Source of the DNA: Bacteroides sp. | GTDB taxonomy: Bacteria > Bacteroidota > Bacteroidia > Bacteroidales > SM23-62 | Length of the DNA: 48,265 nucleotides | Direction of reading: 5' to 3' | Assembly (NCBI GenBank): GCA_011053095.1 | Contig: DRHS01000203.1 | Span: 1 to 48,265 of the forward strand | In this document: positions 33,326-41,307 of the stretch, in pieces | Layout: every line of letters starts with the position of its first letter | Numbering within the stretch: position 1 is the stretch's first letter | Translations under genes and position numbers: made by a program | The notes under the pieces: model-generated | The model's database searches: none | The model's input: the letters and a program-made list of their open reading frames with translations, nothing else | What the model was told of the DNA's origin: nothing

Positions 33326-35530
33326 ATGCAGCCTGTTTACCTTGATTATAATGCCACAACTCCTCTTGACAGGGAGGTCATTGCTGCCATGCAGCCCTTC
33401 CTTTCAGGAGTTTATGGAAACCCCTCTTCAGCTCATACCTTTGGATTTGAAGCCAGAAAAGCTGTCGAAGACGCAAGGGTAAAAGTAGCCGGGCTTATGT
33501 CATGTCGGCCGGAGGAGGTAGTTTTTACAAGTGGAGGTACCGAATCAAACAACTATGCGATCAAGGGAATTGCAAAGGGATTCAAAAGCAAAGGACGCCA
33601 TATTATTACAAGTGCAATTGAACACCCTGCTACCCTGGAAGCATGCAGATACCTGGAGTCCGAAGGGTATGATATTAGCTATATTCCCGTCGACAGGACA
33701 GGAATCATACTGCTTTCAGAGTTAGAGAAAACCATCAGGAAAGATACGATTCTCATCACCGTAATGCATGCCAATAATGAAATCGGTACCATCCAGCCTT
33801 TATGGGAAATCAGCCGGATAGCAAAAAAACATAATATACCTTTTCATGCAGATGCTGCCCAAAGCGCAGGTAAGATCCCTGTCAATGTGAAGGAACTGGG
33901 TGTTGATATGCTTTCACTTGCAGGACATAAATTTTATGGACCAAAAGGAATCGGGGCTCTGTATGTCAGAGATGGACTGAAGCTGGATAAACTGATCCAT
34001 GGCGCCGATCATGAATCGAACCGTCGGGCAGGTACTGAAAATGTATTACTAATTGCGGGATTCGGAAAGGCCTGTGAAGTGGCTGAGAGGGACCTGGACA
34101 GGAACAGTATAGCCATGCTGGAGATGAGGGATGCCCTTTTTATGCAAATATCCAAAGAAATACCCGGGGTTGTAAGAAACGGAGATCCGGAAAATTGTCT
34201 TCCCAATACATTAAGCATCAGCTTCCCTGGTGTAGAAGCAAATCTGCTGCTTGCAGCAATGCCTGAAATTGCGGGTTCGGCTGGTGCAGCTTGTCATGCT
34301 GAACATACTGAAATCTCTCATGTTATCAGGGCAATCGGACTTGAAGAGGAAGTGGCAATGGGCACGATCCGATTATCAACCGGAAAGATGACAAGCCGGG
34401 AAGAAATCGATGAAGCCGCACGGCAGATAATTTCCAGCGCTAAGTCATTGGTCTTTTCAGAATCAATGGTAACCCCAACAGATGGACCTGATGAGGATAT
34501 CCGGCTGACAAGGTTTACCCAGGGACTTGGATGTGCGTGTAAAATGAGTCCCCAGGACCTTGAAGCCGTTTTAAAAAATCTGCCGGTCCCCGACCATGAA
34601 AATATACTTGTTGATTCCAGACATTCCGACGATGCAACCATCTGGAAGGTGGATTCTGAAACGGCCTGGGTACAAAGCGTGGATTTTTTTACACCAATTG
34701 TCGATAACCCCTTTAGCTTTGGACGGATAGCTGCCGCCAATGCCCTGAGTGACATCTATGCAATGGGTGCAGAGCCACTCTTTGCACTGAATATTGTTGC
34801 TTTTCCAACTCATCGCTTACCCCTTGATGTACTGCACCAAATACTTGCCGGAGCACAGTCAATTGCTGATGAGGCAGGTATATTTATTACCGGGGGACAT
34901 ACAATTGAGGACAGCGAATTAAAATACGGTATGGTTGTAAATGGCAGGATCCATCCCGAAAAGATCCTGCGCAACTCAGAAGCAAAACCCGGAGATGCCA
35001 TTGTCCTTACAAAACCTATTGGAACCGGTATACTGGCTACTGCCTTGAAACGGATGAGTCTCCAATCAAACTGGCTGGATCCATTGCTTGATACCATGAT
35101 GCAACTCAATAAATTACCAGTGGAGCTCTTTTCTGAATTCCAGGTTCATGCACTTACAGATGTCACAGGTTTCGGATTGCTGGGACATCTTCTTGAGATG
35201 GCCAGGTCTAGTAGGGTGAGTGCCAGAGTCTTTGCACAAGAGGTTCCGGTATTGGATGGTGTGTATGAATCCATCAAAGCAGGCATGGTTCCCGGAGGCA
35301 GCAGACAAAACCTTGATTACATAAATGAGCATGCTCGCTGGGGAGCTGATATTACTGATGACAAAAAGATTATCCTGTCAGATGCACAGACTAGTGGTGG
35401 ACTCCTGATCTCACTGCCGGTGAATTTAGCCGATAAGTTTCTTGACAGGCTTATTAAAGCTGGTTTTCACCACGCAGCTATAATTGGTGAAATCGGCAGT
35501 AAAACAGACAGTGAGCTGATAATAGACTGA
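33326..35530 (+). CDS. selD: Cysteine desulfurase-SelD (selenophosphate synthetase) fusion
   Basis: A 734-residue two-enzyme chain. Residues 1-375 are a NifS/IscS-type PLP enzyme: YLDYNATTPL, FTSGGTESNN, HADAAQSAGK, SLAGHKFYGPKG with Lys202 for PLP, and the sulfur-carrying cysteine in GSAGAACHAEH (Cys323). Residues of about 390-734 are selenide, water dikinase: LTRFTQGLGCACKMSP holds Cys403 and Lys406, equivalent to E. coli SelD Cys17 and Lys20, followed by VQSVDFFTPIVDNPF, ANALSDIYAMGA, GGHTIEDSE and LTKPIGTG. The desulfurase could release selenium from selenocysteine and hand it directly to the kinase for selenophosphate. The linker is about 15 residues. Fusions of this kind have been reported, but they are not the common form. 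Confidence 0.95.
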   Translation: MQPVYLDYNATTPLDREVIAAMQPFLSGVYGNPSSAHTFGFEARKAVEDARVKVAGLMSCRPEEVVFTSGGTESNNYAIKGIAKGFKSKGRHIITSAIEHPATLEACRYLESEGYDISYIPVDRTGIILLSELEKTIRKDTILITVMHANNEIGTIQPLWEISRIAKKHNIPFHADAAQSAGKIPVNVKELGVDMLSLAGHKFYGPKGIGALYVRDGLKLDKLIHGADHESNRRAGTENVLLIAGFGKACEVAERDLDRNSIAMLEMRDALFMQISKEIPGVVRNGDPENCLPNTLSISFPGVEANLLLAAMPEIAGSAGAACHAEHTEISHVIRAIGLEEEVAMGTIRLSTGKMTSREEIDEAARQIISSAKSLVFSESMVTPTDGPDEDIRLTRFTQGLGCACKMSPQDLEAVLKNLPVPDHENILVDSRHSDDATIWKVDSETAWVQSVDFFTPIVDNPFSFGRIAAANALSDIYAMGAEPLFALNIVAFPTHRLPLDVLHQILAGAQSIADEAGIFITGGHTIEDSELKYGMVVNGRIHPEKILRNSEAKPGDAIVLTKPIGTGILATALKRMSLQSNWLDPLLDTMMQLNKLPVELFSEFQVHALTDVTGFGLLGHLLEMARSSRVSARVFAQEVPVLDGVYESIKAGMVPGGSRQNLDYINEHARWGADITDDKKIILSDAQTSGGLLISLPVNLADKFLDRLIKAGFHHAAIIGEIGSKTDSELIID

Positions 35531-35862
35531 CCAGATGAACATTAAAATTATAAATCCGATACACGAATCCTTAAGCGCCAAAACAGTTATAATTGACACA
35601 TGCGATTCCTGACAAGTCCCTTCTGATTCCGTGTCCGGCCAATTTCTGGCACCATGTTTGGATCGGTATTATCGCAGAAGGATAAACACAAGTGTGATAA
35701 GTGAGTGGTTTTCACAAGATGTTACTAATGATATTTCTCTTATATTCAGACTGTTATAGGAATTATCAAATGCAAGTTTATTTTGTTTATTAAAAAAAAG
35801 TGTTATTTTTACTACCCCATTACCAAGTACATTTTGTGTGACTACTTAAAAATTTAGACCAT
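35531..35862. other. 332-base stretch after selD; mostly non-coding apart from one doubtful ORF
   Basis: Apart from the short ORF with an in-frame TGA (35535-35759) I see no gene, tRNA or terminator. AT-rich sequence at 35760-35862 probably holds the promoter of the lipoprotein at 35863. TACATTTT at 35828-35835 is a seven-of-eight match to the -7 consensus. Confidence 0.5.
35535..35759 (+). other. Candidate short selenoprotein ORF or relic, in-frame TGA
   Basis: Five bases after the selD stop an ATG opens MNIKIINPIHESLSAK, then VIIDTCDS and a TGA at 35610-35612. If the TGA is read as selenocysteine the frame continues 48 codons to TAG at 35757, giving 74 residues with a C-D-S-U (CxxU) redox-type motif. 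The downstream RNA can form a 5-bp stem, GTGTC (35631-35635) with GGCAC (35648-35652) and one G-U pair. The 12-base loop starts 24 bases after the TGA and has G at its second position, which fits the loose bacterial SECIS rules. I recognise no family, and an open run of this length is not rare by chance. A degenerate gene is equally possible. Confidence 0.3.
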
Positions 35863-36786
35863 ATGTCAAAAAAGTTATTTCACCTTATGCCTGCTAAACT
35901 AACTTCAATTTTACTGGTTGCGGTATTATTAACAGGATGTGGATCTGATAAGCAAAAGTCCGGATCTGGCGAGATCACATTGGATGAAACGGAACTGGAT
36001 GCCGATCTGCTGCAAGATATCAACTCTGCCAAACAGATTTTCTATTCCCTTCCATCCCCGCTGGAAACTGCCATGTTGCTTAAAAGCGCAGGGGCCGTCT
36101 ATGATGAAGAATTACTAAACTCGGTAGACAATACATCCAATTATACTACAAACCGAAGCATGGCACTGAATCTGGGTATCTACACGACGGATCTAAGCTT
36201 TGCAAGTCTCTTTGACCAGACCCAGACATCCATTCAGTATATGAATGCAGCCAAACAGATGGCCGATGGACTGGGAATCCTTGATGCCATTGATGCAAAT
36301 ACTATTGAACGACTTGAAGAGAATATCAACAACCGGGATATGATCATGGACATCATCTCTGAAACCTTTATGAATTCCAGTTCTTTCCTCACTGAGAATG
36401 AAAGACCGGCCCTGGCTTCCATCGTTCTGGTCGGGGGTTGGATAGAAGGTCTTTATATTGCCTCCAACCTGGTAGGAGATGACCCTATTGAAGACAATAA
36501 ACTTGTAGAAAGAATCGTAGATCAGAAGCTGTCATTCAATATCGTCCTTGCTCTGTTGTCGGATAGTAAGGACAACGCAGATGTGGCCGGACTCATAGAT
36601 GAAATTAATGATCTCAAGTTGACTTTTGATAAGATTACAATTTCTACCAGTAAAATTCAGGTTGTACCGGATGAGGAATCAAATGTTACCATCCTGAAGT
36701 CAGAATCCACTATTGATATCACACCTGAAGTGTTTAGGGAGTTACAGGAGAAGGTCAAAGTATTAAGAACAAACTTTATTTCATAA
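35863..36786 (+). CDS. Lipoprotein of unknown function
   Basis: I do not recognise a named family. The 307-residue protein has a lipoprotein signal ending LLTGC (Cys26). The rest is mostly helical and acidic, with segments such as DADLLQDINSAKQIFYSLPSP (about 45-65), NLGIYTTDLSFASLFDQ and GGWIEGLYIASNLVGDD. The pattern resembles lipoproteins common in Bacteroidota but without assigned function. It forms a two-gene unit with the small secreted protein at 36800, 13 bases downstream, ending at the terminator near 37280. Confidence 0.78.
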   Translation: MSKKLFHLMPAKLTSILLVAVLLTGCGSDKQKSGSGEITLDETELDADLLQDINSAKQIFYSLPSPLETAMLLKSAGAVYDEELLNSVDNTSNYTTNRSMALNLGIYTTDLSFASLFDQTQTSIQYMNAAKQMADGLGILDAIDANTIERLEENINNRDMIMDIISETFMNSSSFLTENERPALASIVLVGGWIEGLYIASNLVGDDPIEDNKLVERIVDQKLSFNIVLALLSDSKDNADVAGLIDEINDLKLTFDKITISTSKIQVVPDEESNVTILKSESTIDITPEVFRELQEKVKVLRTNFIS

Positions 36787-36799
36787 AAATAACCGCTCT

Positions 36800-37240
36800 A
36801 TGAAAAAGATTTTCCAGTTCACTGTTGCAATTGCATTATTGACCCTGTTACCACTGTCTGTAAATGCACAGTGCAAAGGATTTGCAAAAAAAATCTGCAA
36901 AGTTGAGCTCAATCCATATACCCATGACGGGAACTACCATGCCGCAGTTTTAACTACGGGTGAAGAAGCTGAATTATATAAGACTTTTTATTCCGACACT
37001 GATTACAGGATATCTATTTGTGGTGCCCCAAATTTGCCGGAAATTGAATTCAGAATCATCGATTCCGACCGCAATGTTTTATATACAAACAAAGACAGCG
37101 ATTACTCCAGGATCTGGAATTTCAGGCTGGAGGCCAGTCAACAACTTAAGGTATTTGTTAAAGTCCCTGTCTCAGACGGAATGCCTGAAGAAGCAGCCAG
37201 TGGTTGTGTGGCGATAATGTTTGGCTTTAAGGAGAAATAA
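36800..37240 (+). CDS. Small secreted protein of unknown function
   Basis: A 146-residue protein with a clear signal peptide (MKKIFQFTVAIALLTLLPLS then VNAQ). The mature part contains four cysteines in KGFAKKIC, SICGAP and SGCVAIM contexts, possibly two disulfides, and a compact beta-rich sequence (IEFRIIDSDRNVLYTN, FRLEASQQLKVFVKV). It ends in FGFKEK. It is probably co-expressed with the lipoprotein upstream and acts in the periplasm or outside. I cannot name a function. Confidence 0.75.
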   Translation: MKKIFQFTVAIALLTLLPLSVNAQCKGFAKKICKVELNPYTHDGNYHAAVLTTGEEAELYKTFYSDTDYRISICGAPNLPEIEFRIIDSDRNVLYTNKDSDYSRIWNFRLEASQQLKVFVKVPVSDGMPEEAASGCVAIMFGFKEK

Positions 37241-37262
37241 TCTAAACCCTTATAAAAATATA

Positions 37263-37287
37263 AACCGGCGATAAGCCGGTTTTTTTT
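37263..37287 (+). terminator. Rho-independent terminator after the lipoprotein unit
   Basis: AACCGGC (37263-37269) pairs perfectly with GCCGGTT (37275-37281), with loop GATAA and a T-run to 37287. Confidence 0.93.
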
Positions 37288-37299
37288 GTCTTAATAACC

Positions 37300-37375
37300 A
37301 ATAGGGATTATCAAAACCTCGCTGACATCTGAGCAAATAGCGCAGCTGAAAGGCTCAGTTTTGATAATCCCTATT
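37300..37375. repeat. Perfect 18-bp inverted repeat overlapping the uvrA stop
   Basis: AATAGGGATTATCAAAAC (37300-37317) recurs as its exact reverse complement at 37358-37375, around 40 bases. The right arm includes the uvrA stop codon. A second, smaller pairing CTGAGC/GCTCAG lies inside. There is no T-run, so a simple Rho-independent terminator does not explain it. It may be a fold-back 3' end for uvrA mRNA, or a small repeat element with 18-bp ends. Confidence 0.85.
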
Positions 37376-40184
37376 TGAGTTTGGGAGCAAGGTATTGGCC
37401 GGTATAAGAATTTTTCACTTTAATCAGATCCTCGGGAGTGCCTGCAAAAACAAGTGTGCCACCCTCTTCTCCTCCCTCCGGACCAAGATCAATTATCCAG
37501 TCTGCCGATTTAATAATTTCCAGGTTATGCTCAATTATAATCAGGCTATGGCCCTTTGCAATTAATTCGCTAAACGCATCCAGAAGTTTACGGATATCAT
37601 GAAAATGAAGTCCCGTGGTAGGTTCATCAAACAGAAACAAGAGATGCTTGCCACTGCCTTCCCTTGACAGAAAAGAGGCAAGCTTAACCCGCTGGCTTTC
37701 TCCCCCACTAAGCGTACTTGAAGACTGCCCCAGCTTAATATACCCGAGTCCCACATTAGCAAGTGGTTTCAGCCGCTCAATGATCCTTCTTTCTGTGGAT
37801 CCTCCTTTCGGATGTCCGAAAAATTCAATAGCTTCATTTACAGTACACTCAAGCACTTCATGGATATTCTTATCCTGGTATTTAACTTCAAGGATTTCAT
37901 CCTTAAAGCGCTTGCCATGACAACTGTCACAGAGCAGGGAAACATCTGCCATGAACTGCATTTCGACTTTGATCATCCCTTCCCCCTGGCATTCTTCACA
38001 TCTTCCGCCATCGATATTAAAAGAGAAATGGGAGGCCTTATATCCCTGAAGGATTGAAGCTTGTTGATCGGAATACAATTTTCTTATCTCATCGAAAGCC
38101 TTAAGATAAGTCACCGGGTTGGAACGGGAAGACCTTCCGATTGGATTCTGATCGACCATTTCCACCCCGTCGAGTAAATTAAAATCCCCTTGCAGAAGGT
38201 CATGGTCTCCCGGTTTGTCTCCGTGTGCGCCGAATTTCTTGAGCATAGCCGGGTACAGAATATCCTTGACCAGAGAAGATTTCCCCGAGCCACTAACTCC
38301 GGTCACAACTGTCATTGTATTCAGAGGAAACCGGACCTCAATGCCTTTGAGGTTATTTTGCCTGGCTCCGAGCAGATCAATATAATTATTCCATTTTCTT
38401 CGGTTCCCGGTCACCTCAATTTTTTCTATTTCAAGCAGGTATTTGGCAGTCAGGCTATCCGCTTCAGCATCAAGATCTTTAACTTCTCCCTGGAAAACAA
38501 CCTCCCCTCCAAGGCGTCCGGCCAATGGTCCCATATCAATGAGCTGATCAGCAGCCCTGATAATTTCTTCATCATGTTCCACAACGAGAACGGTATTTCC
38601 GAGTTTCTTAAGATTTTCCAAAACACCGATAAGCATGTGGGTATCCCTTGGATGCAGTCCAATACTTGGCTCATCAAGGATATATAGTGAGCCCACCAGG
38701 CTACTTCCAAGCGAAGTAGCCAGGTTAATCCTCTGGGATTCCCCACCGGAGAGAGTCGCTGATAACCGGTTCAGAGTGAGATAACCAAGACCTACCTGAA
38801 CCAGGTATCCTATTCTGTTATGCAACTCTTTCAGTATTCTCTCAGCAATGCCAGCCTCATGTCCCGTAAGTTTCAGTCCATCAAAAAATAAAAGTAATTC
38901 GGATGCTGGCATTACAACCAGTTCCTGAATGGCCCGACGGTTCACCTTAACGTAAGAAGCTTCTTTCTTAAGACGGGTTCCCTGGCACTCAGGACATATG
39001 GTTTTGCCCCTGTATCTTGAAAGCATTACCCTGTACTGGATCTTGTACTTTTTCTCTTCAAGATATTTAAAAAAGGTGTTCAATCCTTTGAATTGCTTGT
39101 TACCAGTCCATAACAAAAGCTTCTGATCAGGATTGAGTTGATAGTAAGGTTTGTGAACCGGAAAATCAAACTCAGCGGCCTTGAGTATTAATTTCTCCTT
39201 CCACCGGCTCATTTTCTCTCCTTTCCAGCATGCGATGGCATCTTCATAAACGGAAAGACTTTTATTGGGTATTACCAGGTCCTCATCAATACCAATAACT
39301 CTTCCATAACCTTCGCAGGCCGGACAAGCGCCCAGAGGATTATTGAAACTGAACATGTGTACATCCGGTTCTTCAAAAATAAGTCCATCTGCCTCAAAGG
39401 AATTGGTAAAAACACATATCGACTCCTTTTCTTTAAGCTTCGTGGATATATTGCACTCCCCCTTACCAAGGTTAAAGGCAGTCTGTACGGAATCCGCATA
39501 TCTGCTTAGGGAGTCTTCGTCAGTTTGTATTGAAATCCGGTCAATGATAATCTGTAACCTGCTACCGGGTTCCGGTAATGAATCACCATTCAACAAATCC
39601 TCAATCCTGACCAACTCACCTCCTTCCAGCATCCGGGTAATTCCCTGTTTCAATAGCAGCTCAAGTTGTTCCTTTACCTCTCTTTCTTTGATTAACCGGA
39701 AAGGAGACAGTATCACAGCCTCCTTCCCCTCTCCCATATCCTGAATGAAATTTACAACATCAGAGACTGAATGTTTCTTTACCAGCTTGCCACTTACCGG
39801 TGAATATGTTTTTCCAATTCGGGCGTAAAGTAACTTCAGGTAATCATATATCTCTGTAGAAGTTCCAACGGTAGATCTGGGATTCCTGGTATTTACTTTC
39901 TGTTCAATGGCAATTGCCGGAGGAATGCCGGATATCATATCTACATCCGGTTTATCAATTCGTCCCAGAAACTGTCTGGCATAAGCAGACAGGCTTTCAA
40001 CATAGCGACGCTGACCTTCGGCATAAAGAGTGTCAAAGGCAAGTGAGGATTTCCCTGATCCGGATAATCCGGTAATTACAATAAATCTGTTCCGTGGAAT
40101 CCTGAGATTTACATTCTTTAGATTATGTACACGGGCTCCCTTAATATCAATGAATTCATTATTATTTTTGGAAATATATGGCAT
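37371..40184 (-). CDS. uvrA: Excinuclease ABC subunit A
   Basis: Damage-recognition ATPase of nucleotide excision repair. It loads UvrB at lesions. The 937-residue protein has two ABC ATPase halves: Walker A GLSGSGKSSLAF (about 39-50) and GVSGSGKSSLVKD, signatures LSGGESQRINLA and LSGGESQRVKLA, and the insertion domains between. The zinc module in the second half is intact (GGRCEECQGEGMI ... LCDSCHGKRF). In the first half the N-terminal CxxC of the zinc finger is missing: residues about 255-290 read ICVFTNSFEADG before FSFNNPLGACPACEG. I believe this loss is common in Bacteroidota UvrA. It is transcribed alone from near 40184. Confidence 0.97.
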   Translation of the reverse strand: MPYISKNNNEFIDIKGARVHNLKNVNLRIPRNRFIVITGLSGSGKSSLAFDTLYAEGQRRYVESLSAYARQFLGRIDKPDVDMISGIPPAIAIEQKVNTRNPRSTVGTSTEIYDYLKLLYARIGKTYSPVSGKLVKKHSVSDVVNFIQDMGEGKEAVILSPFRLIKEREVKEQLELLLKQGITRMLEGGELVRIEDLLNGDSLPEPGSRLQIIIDRISIQTDEDSLSRYADSVQTAFNLGKGECNISTKLKEKESICVFTNSFEADGLIFEEPDVHMFSFNNPLGACPACEGYGRVIGIDEDLVIPNKSLSVYEDAIACWKGEKMSRWKEKLILKAAEFDFPVHKPYYQLNPDQKLLLWTGNKQFKGLNTFFKYLEEKKYKIQYRVMLSRYRGKTICPECQGTRLKKEASYVKVNRRAIQELVVMPASELLLFFDGLKLTGHEAGIAERILKELHNRIGYLVQVGLGYLTLNRLSATLSGGESQRINLATSLGSSLVGSLYILDEPSIGLHPRDTHMLIGVLENLKKLGNTVLVVEHDEEIIRAADQLIDMGPLAGRLGGEVVFQGEVKDLDAEADSLTAKYLLEIEKIEVTGNRRKWNNYIDLLGARQNNLKGIEVRFPLNTMTVVTGVSGSGKSSLVKDILYPAMLKKFGAHGDKPGDHDLLQGDFNLLDGVEMVDQNPIGRSSRSNPVTYLKAFDEIRKLYSDQQASILQGYKASHFSFNIDGGRCEECQGEGMIKVEMQFMADVSLLCDSCHGKRFKDEILEVKYQDKNIHEVLECTVNEAIEFFGHPKGGSTERRIIERLKPLANVGLGYIKLGQSSSTLSGGESQRVKLASFLSREGSGKHLLFLFDEPTTGLHFHDIRKLLDAFSELIAKGHSLIIIEHNLEIIKSADWIIDLGPEGGEEGGTLVFAGTPEDLIKVKNSYTGQYLAPKLK

Positions 40185-40260
40185 GAAATTTGTAAACTAA
40201 AATGTGGATTGTTTAACAACTTTTAACAGATTTCAAAAGTAATATTTTTTGTAATAACAA

Positions 40261-40268
40261 TATTTTTG
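40261..40268 (+). promoter_or_regulatory. -7 element upstream of the ECF sigma gene
   Basis: TATTTTTG matches TAnnTTTG, about 100 bases before the TTG start. An ECF factor that promotes its own transcription would need a different motif, which I cannot identify here. The stretch 40185-40370 otherwise shows only AT-rich sequence that must also hold the uvrA promoter. Confidence 0.4.
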
Positions 40269-40370
40269 CGTTATTTGCACAAATAAACTCATTCTCAACA
40301 ATTAACCTTAACCCGGAGGACAGTCTATAGCTTAATATCTACCCTGATTGAACCAAAGTAGGAGGTAGTT

Positions 40371-40961
40371 TTGAAATTACAACAGCTTTCAGACCAGGAA
40401 CTGGTCAAAAAGTTTATACAGGGTGATCAATTAAGCATTGAAGTTCTGATAAACCGACACAAGAGTAAGGTTTTTACTTACATAGTTCTTATTGTTAAGA
40501 ATCAGCAGCTCGCTGAGGACATTTTCCAGGATACATTTATTAAAGTTATTCGTTCCCTGAAAGAAGGGAAATATAAGGATAATGGAAAGTTCGTTTCGTG
40601 GGTAATTAGAATTGCCCATAATCTGACTATTGATCATTTCAGAAAAGAGAAGCAGATCAATACCTTTTCAAATGAAGATTATGAATCGGATATTTTTAAC
40701 TCCAAGAAGCTTTCTGACGGGACCATTGAGGATATCCTTATTGAAAAGCAAATTGTTTCTGAGGTAAAGCTTTTAATCGAAGAGTTGCCGGAAGATCAGA
40801 AGCAAGTGATTCTGCTTAGGCATTATGGGGGACTGAGTTTTAAGGAAATTGCCGAACAGACTGACGTTAGCATAAATACTGCCCTGGGCAGGATGAGATA
40901 TGCTTTGATAAACCTCAGAAAACTTATTGAACAAAAAAACCTGAGTCTCACCAAAATTTGA
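40371..40961 (+). CDS. ECF-type RNA polymerase sigma factor, TTG start
   Basis: A 196-residue sigma-70 family factor of the ECF class. Region 2 (about 25-95) has VFTYIVLIVKNQQLAEDIFQDTF and WVIRIAHNLTIDHFRKEK (key part AHNLTIDHFRK). Region 4 (about 135-188) has LPEDQKQVILLRHYGGLSFKEIAE (key part LLRHYGGLSFKEIAE) and a helix-turn-helix VSINTALGRMRYAL. The start is TTG at 40371 behind TAGGAGGT, the best Shine-Dalgarno in this half of the window. No ATG occurs until region 4. No anti-sigma gene with a membrane segment follows. Instead a 64-residue ORF lies 93 bases downstream. Its regulon is unknown. Confidence 0.92.
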   Translation: MKLQQLSDQELVKKFIQGDQLSIEVLINRHKSKVFTYIVLIVKNQQLAEDIFQDTFIKVIRSLKEGKYKDNGKFVSWVIRIAHNLTIDHFRKEKQINTFSNEDYESDIFNSKKLSDGTIEDILIEKQIVSEVKLLIEELPEDQKQVILLRHYGGLSFKEIAEQTDVSINTALGRMRYALINLRKLIEQKNLSLTKI

Positions 40962-41054
40962 TTAGATAGATATAATTTATCTAATTCTTTTCATTCCTTG
41001 CAATATTTTCAATAATTGCTCGTTTGGTAGTTATAATAATATTAAAAACTGCCT

Positions 41055-41249
41055 ATGGTGAATGTTTCTACTCTGTTTTATGTACTGGAGAATCTGGAGG
41101 GTAAGAACGAGGAATTAATCAATCTTGAAGAGATCTATGAACTTGAGCAGAAATACTTAAGTGGACTATTCGGGATGATTGACAAAGCAAGGCTGACAGT
41201 AAGGTCTGAAGTCATAAAAAATATCCTCCAATCTACCGGTACCGAATAA
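41055..41249 (+). CDS. Small acidic protein downstream of the ECF sigma gene
   Basis: A 64-residue ORF beginning MVNVSTLFYVLENLEGKNEE, rich in Glu and Leu and predicted almost entirely helical (INLEEIYELEQKYLSGLFG). There is no signal or membrane segment. It is followed by a good terminator, so it is probably the second gene of the sigma unit. A small helical partner of the sigma factor is possible, but nothing in the sequence proves that. I do not recognise a family. Confidence 0.6.
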   Translation: MVNVSTLFYVLENLEGKNEELINLEEIYELEQKYLSGLFGMIDKARLTVRSEVIKNILQSTGTE

Positions 41250-41269
41250 GAAAATCTGAACTGAATATT

Positions 41270-41307
41270 AAAACTGCCTTCCCTCTAATAGGATGGCAGT
41301 TTTTTTA
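41270..41307. terminator. Terminator between the small ORF and rsmE, usable from both strands
   Basis: AAAACTGCC (41270-41278) pairs with GGCAGTTTT (41295-41303), with an inner TCC/GGA extension, and T residues continue to 41306 on the plus strand. The A-run on the left could give a weaker U-tract for rsmE on the minus strand. Confidence 0.88.

Noticed and set aside
35590..35720. Possible tRNA, including tRNA-Sec, downstream of selD
   Set aside because: No acceptor stem, T-arm GTTC motif or cloverleaf could be assembled by eye.
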